The position numbers were made by a program, and so were the translations under genes. DNA of 64,000 nucleotides from JAGOTP01 sp964567995 (GTDB lineage Bacteria > Patescibacteriota > Patescibacteriia > 2-12-FULL-60-25): the NCBI GenBank assembly GCA_964567995.1, contig CAZMOB010000002.1, forward strand, positions 1-64,000. Reading direction: 5' to 3'. Under the pieces are notes generated by a model. It saw nothing but the letters and a program-made list of their open reading frames with translations. It was not told where the DNA came from and did no database searches. Below are positions 32,192 through 41,200 of the stretch, one piece after another. Numbering within the stretch: the stretch's first letter is position 1; every line of letters begins with the position of its first letter.

Positions 32192-34417
32192 CTAGAACTC
32201 TCTGCGTGGTGGACGTGAGCCTCCACTCCGTGGAGGACCGCCATTTCCGCCGCCGCTCCCTCCGCGTCCAAAGCTGGCTTGCTCTTCAGCGGATGGGGCA
32301 GGGGGATAGGTATTGCCTTCCGCTCGCTTCATCGAGAGGTTCAAACGACCCATCGAATCGATTTCATTTACGAGGACGTTCACGACCTGACCAACCTGAA
32401 CGATATCGGTGACTTTGCCGACGCGATAGGGAGCCATTTCTGAGATGTGCACGAGCCCTTCAACTTTTGGCAGGATCTCGACGAACGCGCCGAAGTCGAG
32501 AATGCGCGTGACCGGGCCAGAGAACTTCTCGCCGGCTTGTACTTCGCGGGTTAGCTGCTTGATCCAAGCGACAGCGGCATCCAGCGATTCAAGATTCACC
32601 GACGTCACCATGACAGTTCCATCATCTTCAATGTCGATCTGCACTTTGTGGGTCGCGATGATCTCGTTGATGACTTTTCCACCCGGGCCGATGACATCAC
32701 GAATGCGATCCGTGTTGATCTTGAAGCTCACGATGCGAGGCGCGTATTTCGAGAGTTCCGTACGTGGTGCAGGCAATGTTGCGAGCATGCTTTCCAAAAC
32801 TCGCATGCGTGCCGCGCGTGACTGATGAACCGTTTCTTCTACAACATGCCAAGGAATGCCAGACGTCTTTGTATCCATCTGAATGGCCGTGATTCCAGTC
32901 TTTGTTCCCGCAATCTTGAAGTCCATGCCACCATCGCCATCTTCGATGTCTTGAAGGTCGGTGATCACTTGGTATTTTCCGGCCTTCTCATCACTCGCCA
33001 TACCCATGGCGATCCCAGCCACTGGTTCGAGGAGGGGAACGCCAGCATCCATGAGAGCTAGGGTTGAACCACACGTAGCGCCCATTGAGCTCGATCCGTT
33101 CGAGCCGAGGACTTCGGATACCACGCGCACGGTGTATGGGAATAACTCCTTCGTTGGAAGGACTGGCATGATGGCACGTTCGGCGAGTGCCCCATGGCCG
33201 ATTTCGCGGCGCCCTGGTCCACGACTTGGACGCGTTTCCCCAACGGAGTAGCTTGGGAAGTTATAGTGATGGAAATACCGTTTGGTGGTGGCGTATTCCA
33301 TGGTGTCGAGCGTCTGTTCCATGCCTGGTGAGCCAAGCGTTACCGTTGAAAGCACCTGTGTCTGACCACGCAAGAAGAGACCCGAGCCATGCGTACGTGG
33401 GATGAGTGCGACTTCTGATGAGAGTGTACGTACTTCATCCAGCGCGCGACCATCCGCTCGACGCTTTTCGTTCAAAATCATGTGCGTGACTTCGTCGTCG
33501 ACGAACCGGTCGATCACCGCGCTAAGGCCTTTCATGCCTTCTTTGGCGCTGACGCCTTGGGCGACGAGATGCGCTTCAAGGGCAACTTTCAAGCGCGAGA
33601 TGGCGGCTTTGCGATCGGCTTTGGTGCGGAGTGGTTCGGCGAACAAGACGCCTTTTTGTGTTTGTAAGAAAGCAGTGGCCGCAGCGAGTCGCTTCTGTTC
33701 ATCTTCGGAACGAACGACTTGGAGCGAAATCTTCGGTGTTCCAACCGCCTTTACGACCTGATTGATAAGATCGATGAGGGGGGCCAAGTTTTCGTGCGCG
33801 AACTTCATGGCACCCAAAATCAGTTCTTCAGAGACACGCTTGGCGCCCGCTTCAACCATCAAAGTTTTGTCTTTCGTTCCAGCGACGACGAGATCGAGTT
33901 CGCCTTCTTCCGTTTCCTGATAAGTTGGCAGAAGAATAAATTTTCCATCTTTCAAACCAACGCGCACAGCGGCAATCGGTCCATTCCAAGGAATGTTCGA
34001 CATGGCGAGTGCACAGGAAGCTCCAACGAGGGCTGGGATATCGGCGTCGTTCTGTTGATCGTGTGAAAAAACGGTCGCGACGATCGTCACATCATTCCGC
34101 AAATCGGTTGGGAAGAGAGGACGGATGGCACGGTCGATCAAGCGGCCAGACAAAATAGCTTCGTCTGTGGGGCGGCCTTCACGCTTGATGAATCGCGAGC
34201 CTTTGATCTTTCCGGACGCATACATGCGCTCTTCGTACTCAACGCTGAGCGGAAAAAATCCTGCATCTTCGCGCGCTTCACCGAGTGTTGCCGTGCAGAG
34301 AACGAGGGTATCGCCGTATTGAATCGTACACGAGCCATTGGCTTGCTGAGCCAGCTTACCGACGGAAATGGTGAGTGGCCGGCCGGCGTAGTCGATGGAA
34401 AAAGCTTGGGGGGTCAT
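32192..34417 (-). CDS. pnp: Polyribonucleotide nucleotidyltransferase (741 aa)
   Basis: Full-length PNPase: two RNase PH domains (the second with 'GETRPSRGPGRREIGHGALAERA' and 'SSSMGATCGSTLALMDAGVP', active-site signature), a KH domain ('INTDRIRDVIGPGGKVINEI'), an S1 domain ('GPVTRILDFGAFVEILPKVEGLVHISEM') and a Gly/Arg-rich tail. It degrades RNA 3' to 5' with phosphate and can add tails. The ATG has no SD. The gene follows the NYN-domain gene by 27 bases; in many bacteria rpsO lies directly upstream, but here an accessory unit intervenes. Confidence 0.97.
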   Translation of the reverse strand: MTPQAFSIDYAGRPLTISVGKLAQQANGSCTIQYGDTLVLCTATLGEAREDAGFFPLSVEYEERMYASGKIKGSRFIKREGRPTDEAILSGRLIDRAIRPLFPTDLRNDVTIVATVFSHDQQNDADIPALVGASCALAMSNIPWNGPIAAVRVGLKDGKFILLPTYQETEEGELDLVVAGTKDKTLMVEAGAKRVSEELILGAMKFAHENLAPLIDLINQVVKAVGTPKISLQVVRSEDEQKRLAAATAFLQTQKGVLFAEPLRTKADRKAAISRLKVALEAHLVAQGVSAKEGMKGLSAVIDRFVDDEVTHMILNEKRRADGRALDEVRTLSSEVALIPRTHGSGLFLRGQTQVLSTVTLGSPGMEQTLDTMEYATTKRYFHHYNFPSYSVGETRPSRGPGRREIGHGALAERAIMPVLPTKELFPYTVRVVSEVLGSNGSSSMGATCGSTLALMDAGVPLLEPVAGIAMGMASDEKAGKYQVITDLQDIEDGDGGMDFKIAGTKTGITAIQMDTKTSGIPWHVVEETVHQSRAARMRVLESMLATLPAPRTELSKYAPRIVSFKINTDRIRDVIGPGGKVINEIIATHKVQIDIEDDGTVMVTSVNLESLDAAVAWIKQLTREVQAGEKFSGPVTRILDFGAFVEILPKVEGLVHISEMAPYRVGKVTDIVQVGQVVNVLVNEIDSMGRLNLSMKRAEGNTYPPAPSAEEQASFGRGGSGGGNGGPPRSGGSRPPRREF

Positions 34418-34444
34418 AGGAGCTGGTTTGGAAGAAGTGACACG

Positions 34445-35230
34445 TTAAAAGGTAACACGAATTTTGCGCGTTGGCTGCGGTGGTTCGGTCGGAGGTTTGC
34501 TGTTGCTTGGCGGTCGACCACGAGGTGGCGTTTTGCCACGACCGCGTGCGGTGGGAGTTGTTGGTGTATGTGAGACTGTTTCTGTTGCGACGGACACAGG
34601 TTCCAAACTGAGCGGAGCCCCATCCTGTTGGGAGGGCGTTTGCTCATGTACGGCGGTCGCGTTGTTCGTAGCGCTCGTTGTATGACGCGTTGTCTGATGA
34701 TGGACGGGTCCACGATTCGAACGTGCCGAATGGATGAGGAACGTCTCTGGATCGGATGACAAATCAAGGAAGGAGTCAGCTCGTTCTTTGAGCTGGGCAT
34801 TGGTCGAAGAGCCGAACGCTACGACTTCACACAAGATGCCATTGGCACGCAGGAAGTCAGCGAGCGGGCAGAAATCTCCATCACCTGTGACAAGGACGAT
34901 CACATCAACGCGACCTGAAATCGCAATTGCCATCGCATCAACGGCCATCCCAACGTCCCAGTCAGCCTTCTTTTCTCCGCTGGCGAACTCTTGGACATCT
35001 TTCACTTTGAGTTCGATGCCATGCTGAACCAGAGCTTCAAAAAAGCCATGTTCTTCCCCAGTTTTTGATTTAGCTACGTAAGCAATCGCGCGAATGACTG
35101 GGCGATTGGCCACAGCCCCGTCCACGACGGCTCCGAAATTCACTCGAGCGCCATAAATATGTTTGGCGGAGTGGTACATGTTTTGCGTGTCGATAAAGAC
35201 CGCAACCCTTTGATGAGGGCGTTTAATCAT
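34445..35230 (-). CDS. NYN/LabA-like PIN-fold ribonuclease (261 aa)
   Basis: Residues 1-165 form a NYN domain with the acidic metal-binding residues in 'FIDTQN', 'KADWDV' and 'VTGDGDF', as in LabA/DUF88 nucleases. The C-terminal 90 residues are low-complexity, Pro/Arg/Thr-rich and probably bind RNA. The ATG at 35230 (MIKRPHQ) is preferred to the alternative start four codons upstream. Adjacency to pnp suggests a role in RNA turnover. No SD. Confidence 0.85.
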   Translation of the reverse strand: MIKRPHQRVAVFIDTQNMYHSAKHIYGARVNFGAVVDGAVANRPVIRAIAYVAKSKTGEEHGFFEALVQHGIELKVKDVQEFASGEKKADWDVGMAVDAMAIAISGRVDVIVLVTGDGDFCPLADFLRANGILCEVVAFGSSTNAQLKERADSFLDLSSDPETFLIHSARSNRGPVHHQTTRHTTSATNNATAVHEQTPSQQDGAPLSLEPVSVATETVSHTPTTPTARGRGKTPPRGRPPSNSKPPTEPPQPTRKIRVTF

Positions 35231-35492
35231 AGAAAAAGGCACAATCGCGGCGCGCGTATTAAAAAATAAGAGACAAACTGTTAAAAGTGCGGCCTGCGAT
35301 TCAAGAAAATGGTACCAGAATTCGGCTTATTTTACAAGGAATCTATGAAGTGGTGAATCTTCAATTCATAACATACGATGTTCTGAATTCAAGACCCGGC
35401 CGGAGACGAAGGGTCGTTGGGGCCACCAAGAATGATGGTTGCTCCGGCATGTGAGGGTGCGATGGTGCGGTGAGGGGTAGATGGAGGTATGA

Positions 35493-36035
35493 CTAGCGGA
35501 TGTTCTCCCGGATCTCGGCGGTGTTCGCCAGCTTCCGGAGGAGCTGGTCTCGTTGGTACTCGGTGTCGACCCAGGTCTGGCCCCAGGTGGCGTCGCGCGT
35601 CCTGAAGAGAGAGGCGAGCGACGTCTCCCAGAACCGGCAGTCGCTGAACCAGGCGCCGCAGACGAAAAGACCCTGAAGCTTCGAGCGGGTGAACGCACAG
35701 TTCGCGATCCTGGCACTCGGCCAGGCGGCGCGACGGAGGTCGCAGTCCAGGAAGTGGCAACTGAGGATCCCTCCTTCGAAGTTCCAGGCCGACAGGTCGC
35801 ACCCCACGAACTCCACCTTGATGATGCTGCCGAGCAGAGTGTTGAGCCCGGCCAGGTGAATGCCCTCCAGGGTGAGGTTCTCGAGGACCGGGTAGTGCCC
35901 GGGGGTCCCGATCGACGTGATCTCCGGGTGCTTGGCCCGGAGGGCGTTGAAGTCAGCCACCCTGCCCTCCAGCAGGGCGGTGAGCATGAGTTTGGCTTCG
36001 GGGCGGTCGAAACCGGTCGGGCTGAAACTGGCCAT
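35493..36035 (-). CDS. Accessory-unit pentapeptide-repeat-like protein (180 aa)
   Basis: The ATG at 36035 has GAGGAG about eight bases upstream. From residue 50 the sequence follows a five-residue periodicity with central L/F and polar neighbours ('LENLTLEGIHLAGLNTLLGSIIKVEF', 'CDLSAWNFEGG', 'CDLRRAAWPSARIANCAF'), as in right-handed quadrilateral beta-helices; the C-terminus is helical. Some pentapeptide proteins mimic DNA and bind gyrase, others are structural, so function is open. It interrupts the usual rpsO-pnp neighbourhood and carries its own promoter and a long leader hairpin. Confidence 0.75.
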   Translation of the reverse strand: MASFSPTGFDRPEAKLMLTALLEGRVADFNALRAKHPEITSIGTPGHYPVLENLTLEGIHLAGLNTLLGSIIKVEFVGCDLSAWNFEGGILSCHFLDCDLRRAAWPSARIANCAFTRSKLQGLFVCGAWFSDCRFWETSLASLFRTRDATWGQTWVDTEYQRDQLLRKLANTAEIRENIR

Positions 36036-36065
36036 GGTGATTCTCCTCGTTGCATCGGTTGAGTG

Positions 36066-36121
36066 ATGGAGTGCGGAAGTCGTCTTTTTGAGACAATCCA
36101 GATTGTCCATTCAAAAAGACG
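36066..36121 (-). promoter_or_regulatory. Long leader hairpin of the pentapeptide-like gene
   Basis: In the minus-strand leader GTCGTCTTTTTGA pairs perfectly with TCAAAAAGACGAC, continued inward by GGACAAT/ATTGTC and outward by weaker pairing. It lies between the promoter and the SD. Confidence 0.75.
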
Positions 36122-36184
36122 ACCCCGCATCATTCCGTTTAACCGATCTATCGCAGCGGCAGAAATATCGAGAAAGAACGAAGT

Positions 36185-36213
36185 ATAGTACCATAAAAGA
36201 TCCATTTTAGCAA
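36185..36213 (-). promoter_or_regulatory. Promoter of the pentapeptide-like gene
   Basis: Minus-strand TTGCTA, 17 bp, TACTAT, with TGG before the -10 box. Confidence 0.7.
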
Positions 36214-36250
36214 GTTTTGAGAGCATTTGTCTGAGGTAGGTTTTAACGCG

Positions 36251-36282
36251 CACAGCTCACCCGATTGGGTGAGCTGTGTTAT
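36251..36282. terminator. Terminator after rpsO
   Basis: A perfect 11-bp stem ACAGCTCACCC/GGGTGAGCTGT with four-base loop lies just past the rpsO stop, upstream of the pentapeptide unit's promoter. Confidence 0.8.
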
Positions 36283-36297
36283 TTGCTTGGTTGAAGA

Positions 36298-36558
36298 TTA
36301 GACCTTCAACTTCGCCATCAATTCGTCGTAGCCTTTGCCGTCTTCGCGCTTCAAGTATTTCATCAAACGGCGGCGTTCTCCGACTTTTTTGATGAGACCG
36401 CGGCGGGAGGAGTGGTCCTTTTTGTGGACTTTCAAGTGCTCGGTGAGCTCTTTGACTTCTTCGCTCAAAATGGCGATCTGGACCTGTGGGGAACCGGTAT
36501 CGGTCGCGTGGACACGGTATTTTTCAATAATTTTCTTCTTCTTGTCTGGGGAAAGCAT
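36298..36558 (-). CDS. rpsO: 30S ribosomal protein S15 (86 aa)
   Basis: The 86-residue length and the motifs 'HATDTGSPQVQIAILSEEVKELTEHLK', 'HKKDHSSRRGL' and 'RRRLMKYLKREDGKGYDELMAKLKV' identify S15, which binds the central domain of 16S rRNA and helps assemble the small subunit. The ATG has no SD. A terminator follows directly, separating it from pnp. Confidence 0.97.
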   Translation of the reverse strand: MLSPDKKKKIIEKYRVHATDTGSPQVQIAILSEEVKELTEHLKVHKKDHSSRRGLIKKVGERRRLMKYLKREDGKGYDELMAKLKV

Positions 36559-36649
36559 AGAAGAGATACGCGGTGTTCGAGTTGGGCGGACAGAGCCCGC
36601 CTCACCAAAAGCACCGTAGTTAGAGTGTTAAGCGGGAGGAATGTATCAA

Positions 36650-36763
36650 AAAACAAAAAAAACGGCAAATGCCATTCTTGTTTTGCGTCTGTGAGAACCG
36701 ATACGCACGGGTGGGAGTGGATCCCGAGGAGTGTGACCTTGTGGGTCCCACCCGTGCGTCCTC
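36650..36763 (-). terminator. Double terminator after the 158-aa accessory gene
   Basis: A perfect 14-bp stem (36703-36716 with 36746-36759) is followed further along the minus strand by a small GGCA/TGCC stem and a run of eight T. Confidence 0.75.
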
Positions 36764-36794
36764 TCTGCTAGGTGTAGCGGGGAGGGGTTGCCGA

Positions 36795-37271
36795 TCAGGC
36801 GGCAGCTGTGGCGGTGGCTTCAAACGACAGACTGTTTGTGAGCTGATCGGCGAGCTGTTCGATCGCGGACGAGTCTTTCGAGTCGATGTCACACGTCTTG
36901 ATCACCTGTGTCCGACCATTTTGACTGCAGATCACGCCCTGCTTGTAGATCCAGTGCTCGATCAGCTCGGCGAGTTGCTCGTGAGTCATGTCATCCGAGA
37001 AGATCTGATAGGCTCCTTCGTCCGTGAGGAAGTACAGGATGCCCTTCTCGAGGTTGTACTGGATCGAGCCGGCCACGATCCGTCCGACCGCTACGAAGGC
37101 GGGCTTGAGCTCCCCTCCTCGTTCATCGAGCGGCCTTCTGAAGGCGAAGATCTGGAGGGAGCCGGAGATGTTGTTTGCGGCCGCCCGCAGGAAATCTCGT
37201 ACCACTTCCTCGCTGATGTAATAGGGCTTTGTGAGCTCGTACACAGTGCCATCTGAAGTTTTGATCTCCAT
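36795..37271 (-). CDS. Accessory-unit protein of unknown function (158 aa)
   Basis: The ATG at 37271 has GGAGAGG about five bases upstream. The product is soluble and mixed alpha/beta ('EEVVRDFLRAAANNISGSLQIFAFRRP', 'LYFLTDEGAYQIFSDDMTHEQLAELIEHWIYKQG'), ending in an Ala/Thr-rich tail. No family is recognised. G+C-rich codons. Its message may come from the promoter at 37558, which would first traverse a short reading frame and a terminator-like hairpin, so attenuation is possible. Confidence 0.68.
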   Translation of the reverse strand: MEIKTSDGTVYELTKPYYISEEVVRDFLRAAANNISGSLQIFAFRRPLDERGGELKPAFVAVGRIVAGSIQYNLEKGILYFLTDEGAYQIFSDDMTHEQLAELIEHWIYKQGVICSQNGRTQVIKTCDIDSKDSSAIEQLADQLTNSLSFEATATAAA

Positions 37272-37372
37272 TTTTCCTCTCCGACGAACAGGGGTTGGGT
37301 GAACGATTGACGGTTCAGCGAGACGAAATTGCTCGGACCGCCAATGGATTCATCCAAACCGTTTTTAGCAAC

Positions 37373-37401
37373 AAACCCTCCGGCTGGTGGCCGGAGGGTT
37401 T
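37373..37401 (-). terminator. Terminator or attenuator hairpin
   Basis: A perfect 12-bp stem (37373-37384 with 37390-37401) with a five-base loop lies between the promoter at 37558 and the start of the 158-aa gene, followed on the minus strand by GTTGCT rather than a clean T run. Confidence 0.6.
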
Positions 37402-37446
37402 GACGGAGCTTTGGTCTGCGAAGAGGTTTCGGAGATCGAGCGCGCG

Positions 37447-37545
37447 TTATGCCACCGGCTGGGTTAACTTGCAAGGTACGACAATCACCTTCGCGATAAT
37501 GGAACGAAGGTCGTACTTGGCAAGCAATACCTGGCAGGACTGCAT
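37447..37545 (-). CDS. Possible 32-aa small protein or leader peptide
   Basis: A short frame starts with ATG at 37545, 12 bases after the -10 box, and reads MQSCQVLLAKYDLRSIIAKV and twelve more residues, ending before the hairpin at 37373. It is rich in Leu, Ile and Val. The SD is weak. It overlaps the stem 37468-37482 with 37510-37524. It could be a small protein of its own or a leader peptide controlling the 158-aa gene, or chance. Confidence 0.35.
   Translation of the reverse strand: MQSCQVLLAKYDLRSIIAKVIVVPCKLTQPVA
37468..37524 (-). promoter_or_regulatory. Imperfect 15-bp leader hairpin
   Basis: Arms 37468-37482 and 37510-37524 pair with two mismatches, with an inner CCTTCG/CGAAGG stem, between promoter and gene. 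Confidence 0.55.
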
Positions 37546-37557
37546 AACTCACTTATA

Positions 37558-37587
37558 AGCATACGTTGAATCCAAAAAGGACGTCAA
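37558..37587 (-). promoter_or_regulatory. Promoter of the 32-aa/158-aa unit
   Basis: Minus-strand TTGACG, 18 bp, TATGCT. Confidence 0.6.
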
Positions 37588-37625
37588 GGGATTTTTTGGG
37601 AGCGAATATCTCTCCAAACATCAGC

Positions 37626-37656
37626 GCGCCCCGCGAGGAGAGGTCCTGCGGGGCGC
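37626..37656 (-). terminator. GC-rich hairpin after the 124-aa accessory gene
   Basis: GCGCCCCGC (37626-37634) pairs with GCGGGGCGC (37648-37656). No T run follows at once. Confidence 0.6.
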
Positions 37657-37659
37657 GGC

Positions 37660-37682
37660 GGCTGATGAGTTCCCTCAGCCGG
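37660..37682 (-). repeat. 23-bp repeat, copy 1 (3' end of the 124-aa gene)
   Basis: Identical over 23 bp to 41970-41992. In this copy the TGA stop of the 124-aa gene lies inside the repeat. It is partly self-complementary (GGCTGA/TCAGCC). In both copies a CGCCCCG-type hairpin follows. Confidence 0.9.
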
Positions 37683-38049
37683 GGGTGGAAGCGGCGGGCA
37701 CCAGGATGACGACGTTCGCCCAGTGAACGCCCCAGGGCTCGAGCGGCCCCCAGACGTCGATGACCCGGTTGGCGAACACGATCCAGGACCCGCCTTCATG
37801 TTCCACGGTCGCGTCCGCCCTCCAGTCGCTCAGGACGAGTCCGCTGAAGGCGAAGGTCGGGTGTCCTTCCCATGTGGGCGGGTTTTCCGGCTGCTCGATG
37901 ACCCCGTGTTCCGCGAAGATCTTCTCCTTGCCGGTCGGGTTGGGGAGAAGGGTCCGGACGACCTCTTTGAGGTAGACGTCGACCTCGTCCGGCTTGGGCT
38001 GCCTCTTGAAGCTGGGCGCGGGGATGGTGGGAAGAAGCGGGTGAGCCAT
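37675..38049 (-). CDS. Accessory-unit protein of unknown function (124 aa)
   Basis: The ATG at 38049 (MAHPLLPTI) has GGAAGGA about nine bases upstream, better than the longer frame start at 38112 which lies on the -10 box. The product is soluble, Pro- and Trp-rich ('VDVWGPLEPWGVHWANVVILVP'), with no known motif. G+C-rich codons; own promoter at 38103-38131. It is divergent from leuS. Confidence 0.68.
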   Translation of the reverse strand: MAHPLLPTIPAPSFKRQPKPDEVDVYLKEVVRTLLPNPTGKEKIFAEHGVIEQPENPPTWEGHPTFAFSGLVLSDWRADATVEHEGGSWIVFANRVIDVWGPLEPWGVHWANVVILVPAASTPG

Positions 38050-38102
38050 GAACGTGGTTCCTTCCAGTCTGGAGTTGCGGAAATGAGCGAAGCGAACCAA
38101 GG

Positions 38103-38131
38103 AATATGTCATAATTTACACAAAAAGTCAA
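38103..38131 (-). promoter_or_regulatory. Promoter of the 124-aa accessory gene
   Basis: Minus-strand TTGACT, 17 bp, CATATT. Confidence 0.65.
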
Positions 38132-38212
38132 TCATTCGATCGGTTCTGTCTATAAAAATCCCTCTATTGTCAGCTAAAACGGCCGTCTGATACGCTCAAC
38201 CCCATACTCTCT

Positions 38213-41200
38213 ATGAATCCCCGAACGATCGAAACTATTCACGAGATGGAAGCAAAATGGCAGAAGACTTGGGAAGAAGCGGGCACATACACCGCGAAAA
38301 CCGGCGATCCAGCGGCTAACCAAGACAAGTTTTACGGGCTGATTGAGTTTCCGTATCCATCTGGGGAAGGGCTTCATGTGGGACATCCGCGTTCCTATAC
38401 CGCAATCGATCTTGTGACGCGCAAGTATCGTATGGAGGGAAAGAACGTGCTGTATCCGATCGGCTGGGACGCGTTTGGTTTGCCAACGGAAAACTTTGCG
38501 ATCAAACATAAAATCCGTCCGGCAGATGCGACCAAAAAAAATATTGGGAACTTTACGCGCCAAATTAAATCGCTCGGGTTTGGATTCGATTGGACGCGTG
38601 AAGTCGATACGACGGATCCGAAGTACTATAAATGGACGCAGTGGCAGTTCTTGCAATTTGTGAAAGCGGGATTGGCGTACAAGGCGAAGTCGACGATTAA
38701 CTGGTGCCCGAAGTGCAAGATCGGCTTAGCGAATGAAGAAGCCCAAGGCGGTGTTTGTGAGCGCTGTGGGACGCCGGTGGAAAAGCGTGAGAAAGCGCAG
38801 TGGATGATCAAGATTTCAAAGTACGCTGATCGCTTGATTGATGATTTGAAACAAGTGGATTATCTCGACAAGATCGCCGCCCAACAAGTGAATTGGATTG
38901 GACGAAGTGAAGGAGCGGAAGTGGTGTTCCGTGTGCCGAAGTTCGACAAGTTGCTTGTTGCGACAAATAACAAAAGTAAAATTGCGCGGGTAAAGAAACT
39001 CTTAGGAGTTGTGTTGCCAAGCATTCAAGTCCTTTCACCTAAAGAAGTGGGATTGGAAGAAGTCGAAGTGAAAGAAGGCGGTGACATGTTGGAAAACGCT
39101 CGTCTGAAGGCCGCCTCATATGCAGGAAAAACCGATCTGCCGGTTATTGGCATGGATACGGGTCTCTACATCGCGGGAGAAAAATTGGATGTTGCTACCC
39201 CAAAACGAAATGCATTAGAAGGTGCCGATGAATCAGCACTGTCTCAAGAAGAGATTGCGAAGCGTTTGGATGCGTTCTATCGTGGGATCGCCGATAAACA
39301 CGGTGGAAGTGTGGAAGGGTACTGGAATGATTTCACGGTCCTGCGTTTCCCCGATGGAACGGAGTTTGTACAAGAAGATAAACGCCACATCATTCTGACA
39401 AATGAGCGGAGAGGGGAAATGGACATCTATTTCCCCGTTCGTGGATTGTATAAAGTGGCAGAAAATGGAAAATATATTGTCGATCAAACGGAAGAGGAGT
39501 CGGTGCACGTTGAGCTCGGTCCCTTTACGCGAGCACTGCGGACCTTATGTTCAGAAGAGGTACCGGTGTTCACGACCCGGCCAGACACGTTGTTTGGGGT
39601 GACGTATGTGACGCTCGCGCCGGAACATAGGCTCGTGCAGCAGTGGCTGAAGACAGGGAAGATTAAGAATGCAGACGCGGTGCGTGCTTATATTGAAGGC
39701 GTCAAGAGCAAGACCGACATGGAGCGCACCGCGGAGACGAAGGATAAGACGGGGATTGTGTTGGAGGGGGTTTTTGCCACGAATCCAGTGAATGGAGAAC
39801 AGGTTCCCGTCTGGATCGCGGATTATGTCTTGGCGGGATATGGGACTGGAGCGGTGATGGCAGTGCCAGCACATGATGAAAGGGATTTTCAGTTCGCAAA
39901 GCTATATAAGCTTCCTGTGAAAGTTGTAATTGACCCATCGGGACAAATATATGGAGATACGGCTGATGAGCTTATTGCTAAAAAGGCACGCATCTTGTCC
40001 GGAGAAGAATGTTTTACGAACAGAGGTGATCTGATCAATTCAGGAGCGTTTACTGGAATGAATTGGATTCCGGCTAAAAAAGAAATAGTCACTCTGTTGA
40101 ATCAGCGTAACGCCAGTAAAGAGACAAGAACCTACAAACTACGTGACTGGGTTTTCTCACGCCAACGCTATTGGGGTGAGCCGATCCCGCTTGTGCATTG
40201 TGAAGCGTGTGCGAAGAAGAAGCAGAAAGTACTCGTGCTGCATGGTTTTAGCTGGACGCCGGATAATGGATGGTATCCATCTGTAAAATGTGAGTTGGAG
40301 GCGGCTGGATTTGAAGTTGTTACTCCAACGTTACCCTGCACGAATAGTCCATCGATTGAGGCCTGGGTCACGCTTCTTACCCCGTACTTTGAACAGTTAG
40401 GAGAAGATGACATTGTTGTCGGCCATAGTATTGGTGCGCGTGCGGCGCTTGAAGTTCTCGAGCGTACTCAGAAAAAGATCGGCCGGTTGATCTTGGTCGC
40501 TCCTGCAGTGGGTGAGTATCCGCCAGAACGCTATGAAGAGCGCGTGAAAAAAGAGCCAGCTCGAAAAGCGGATTTTGATTTCTTGCGTGCGTTCGTTGGG
40601 AAGTCTGTGCAATGGGAGCGTGTTCGCTCGCTCGCGACTGCAACGGTTGTGATGTGGTCATCTGATGATCGTGTTGTGCCTGCGCCGACGCATAAGATGT
40701 ATCCAGAAGGTTGGCATATCCATCGTGTATTTGGGCGTGGGCATTTCCACATGGAAGAACAACCAGAAGTCTTGGAACAAATTTTGGCATTTAAGAACAC
40801 CGGTTGGATTCCTGTTCCGGATACGCAACTTCCGATCACGTTGCCAGAAGTTGAGGCGTACGAACCAACCGATAACGGCGATTCGCCGCTCGCGAACATT
40901 GATTCTTGGGTCAACACATCCTGTCCAAAATGTGGCGGACCTGCGAAGCGCGAAACGGACACGATGCCAAACTGGGCGGGGTCGAGTTGGTACTTCTTGC
41001 GCTACTGCGATCCAAAGAACGATCAGCAGTTTGCCTCACCCGAAGCATTGAAATATTGGTTGCCGATCGATTTGTACAACGGCGGCATGGAGCACACGAC
41101 GTTACACCTCTTGTATTCCCGTTTCTGGCATAAGTTCTTGTATGATATGGGCTATATTCCGGAAGAATGTGGTTCGGAACCGTATGCCATGCGTCGTTCG

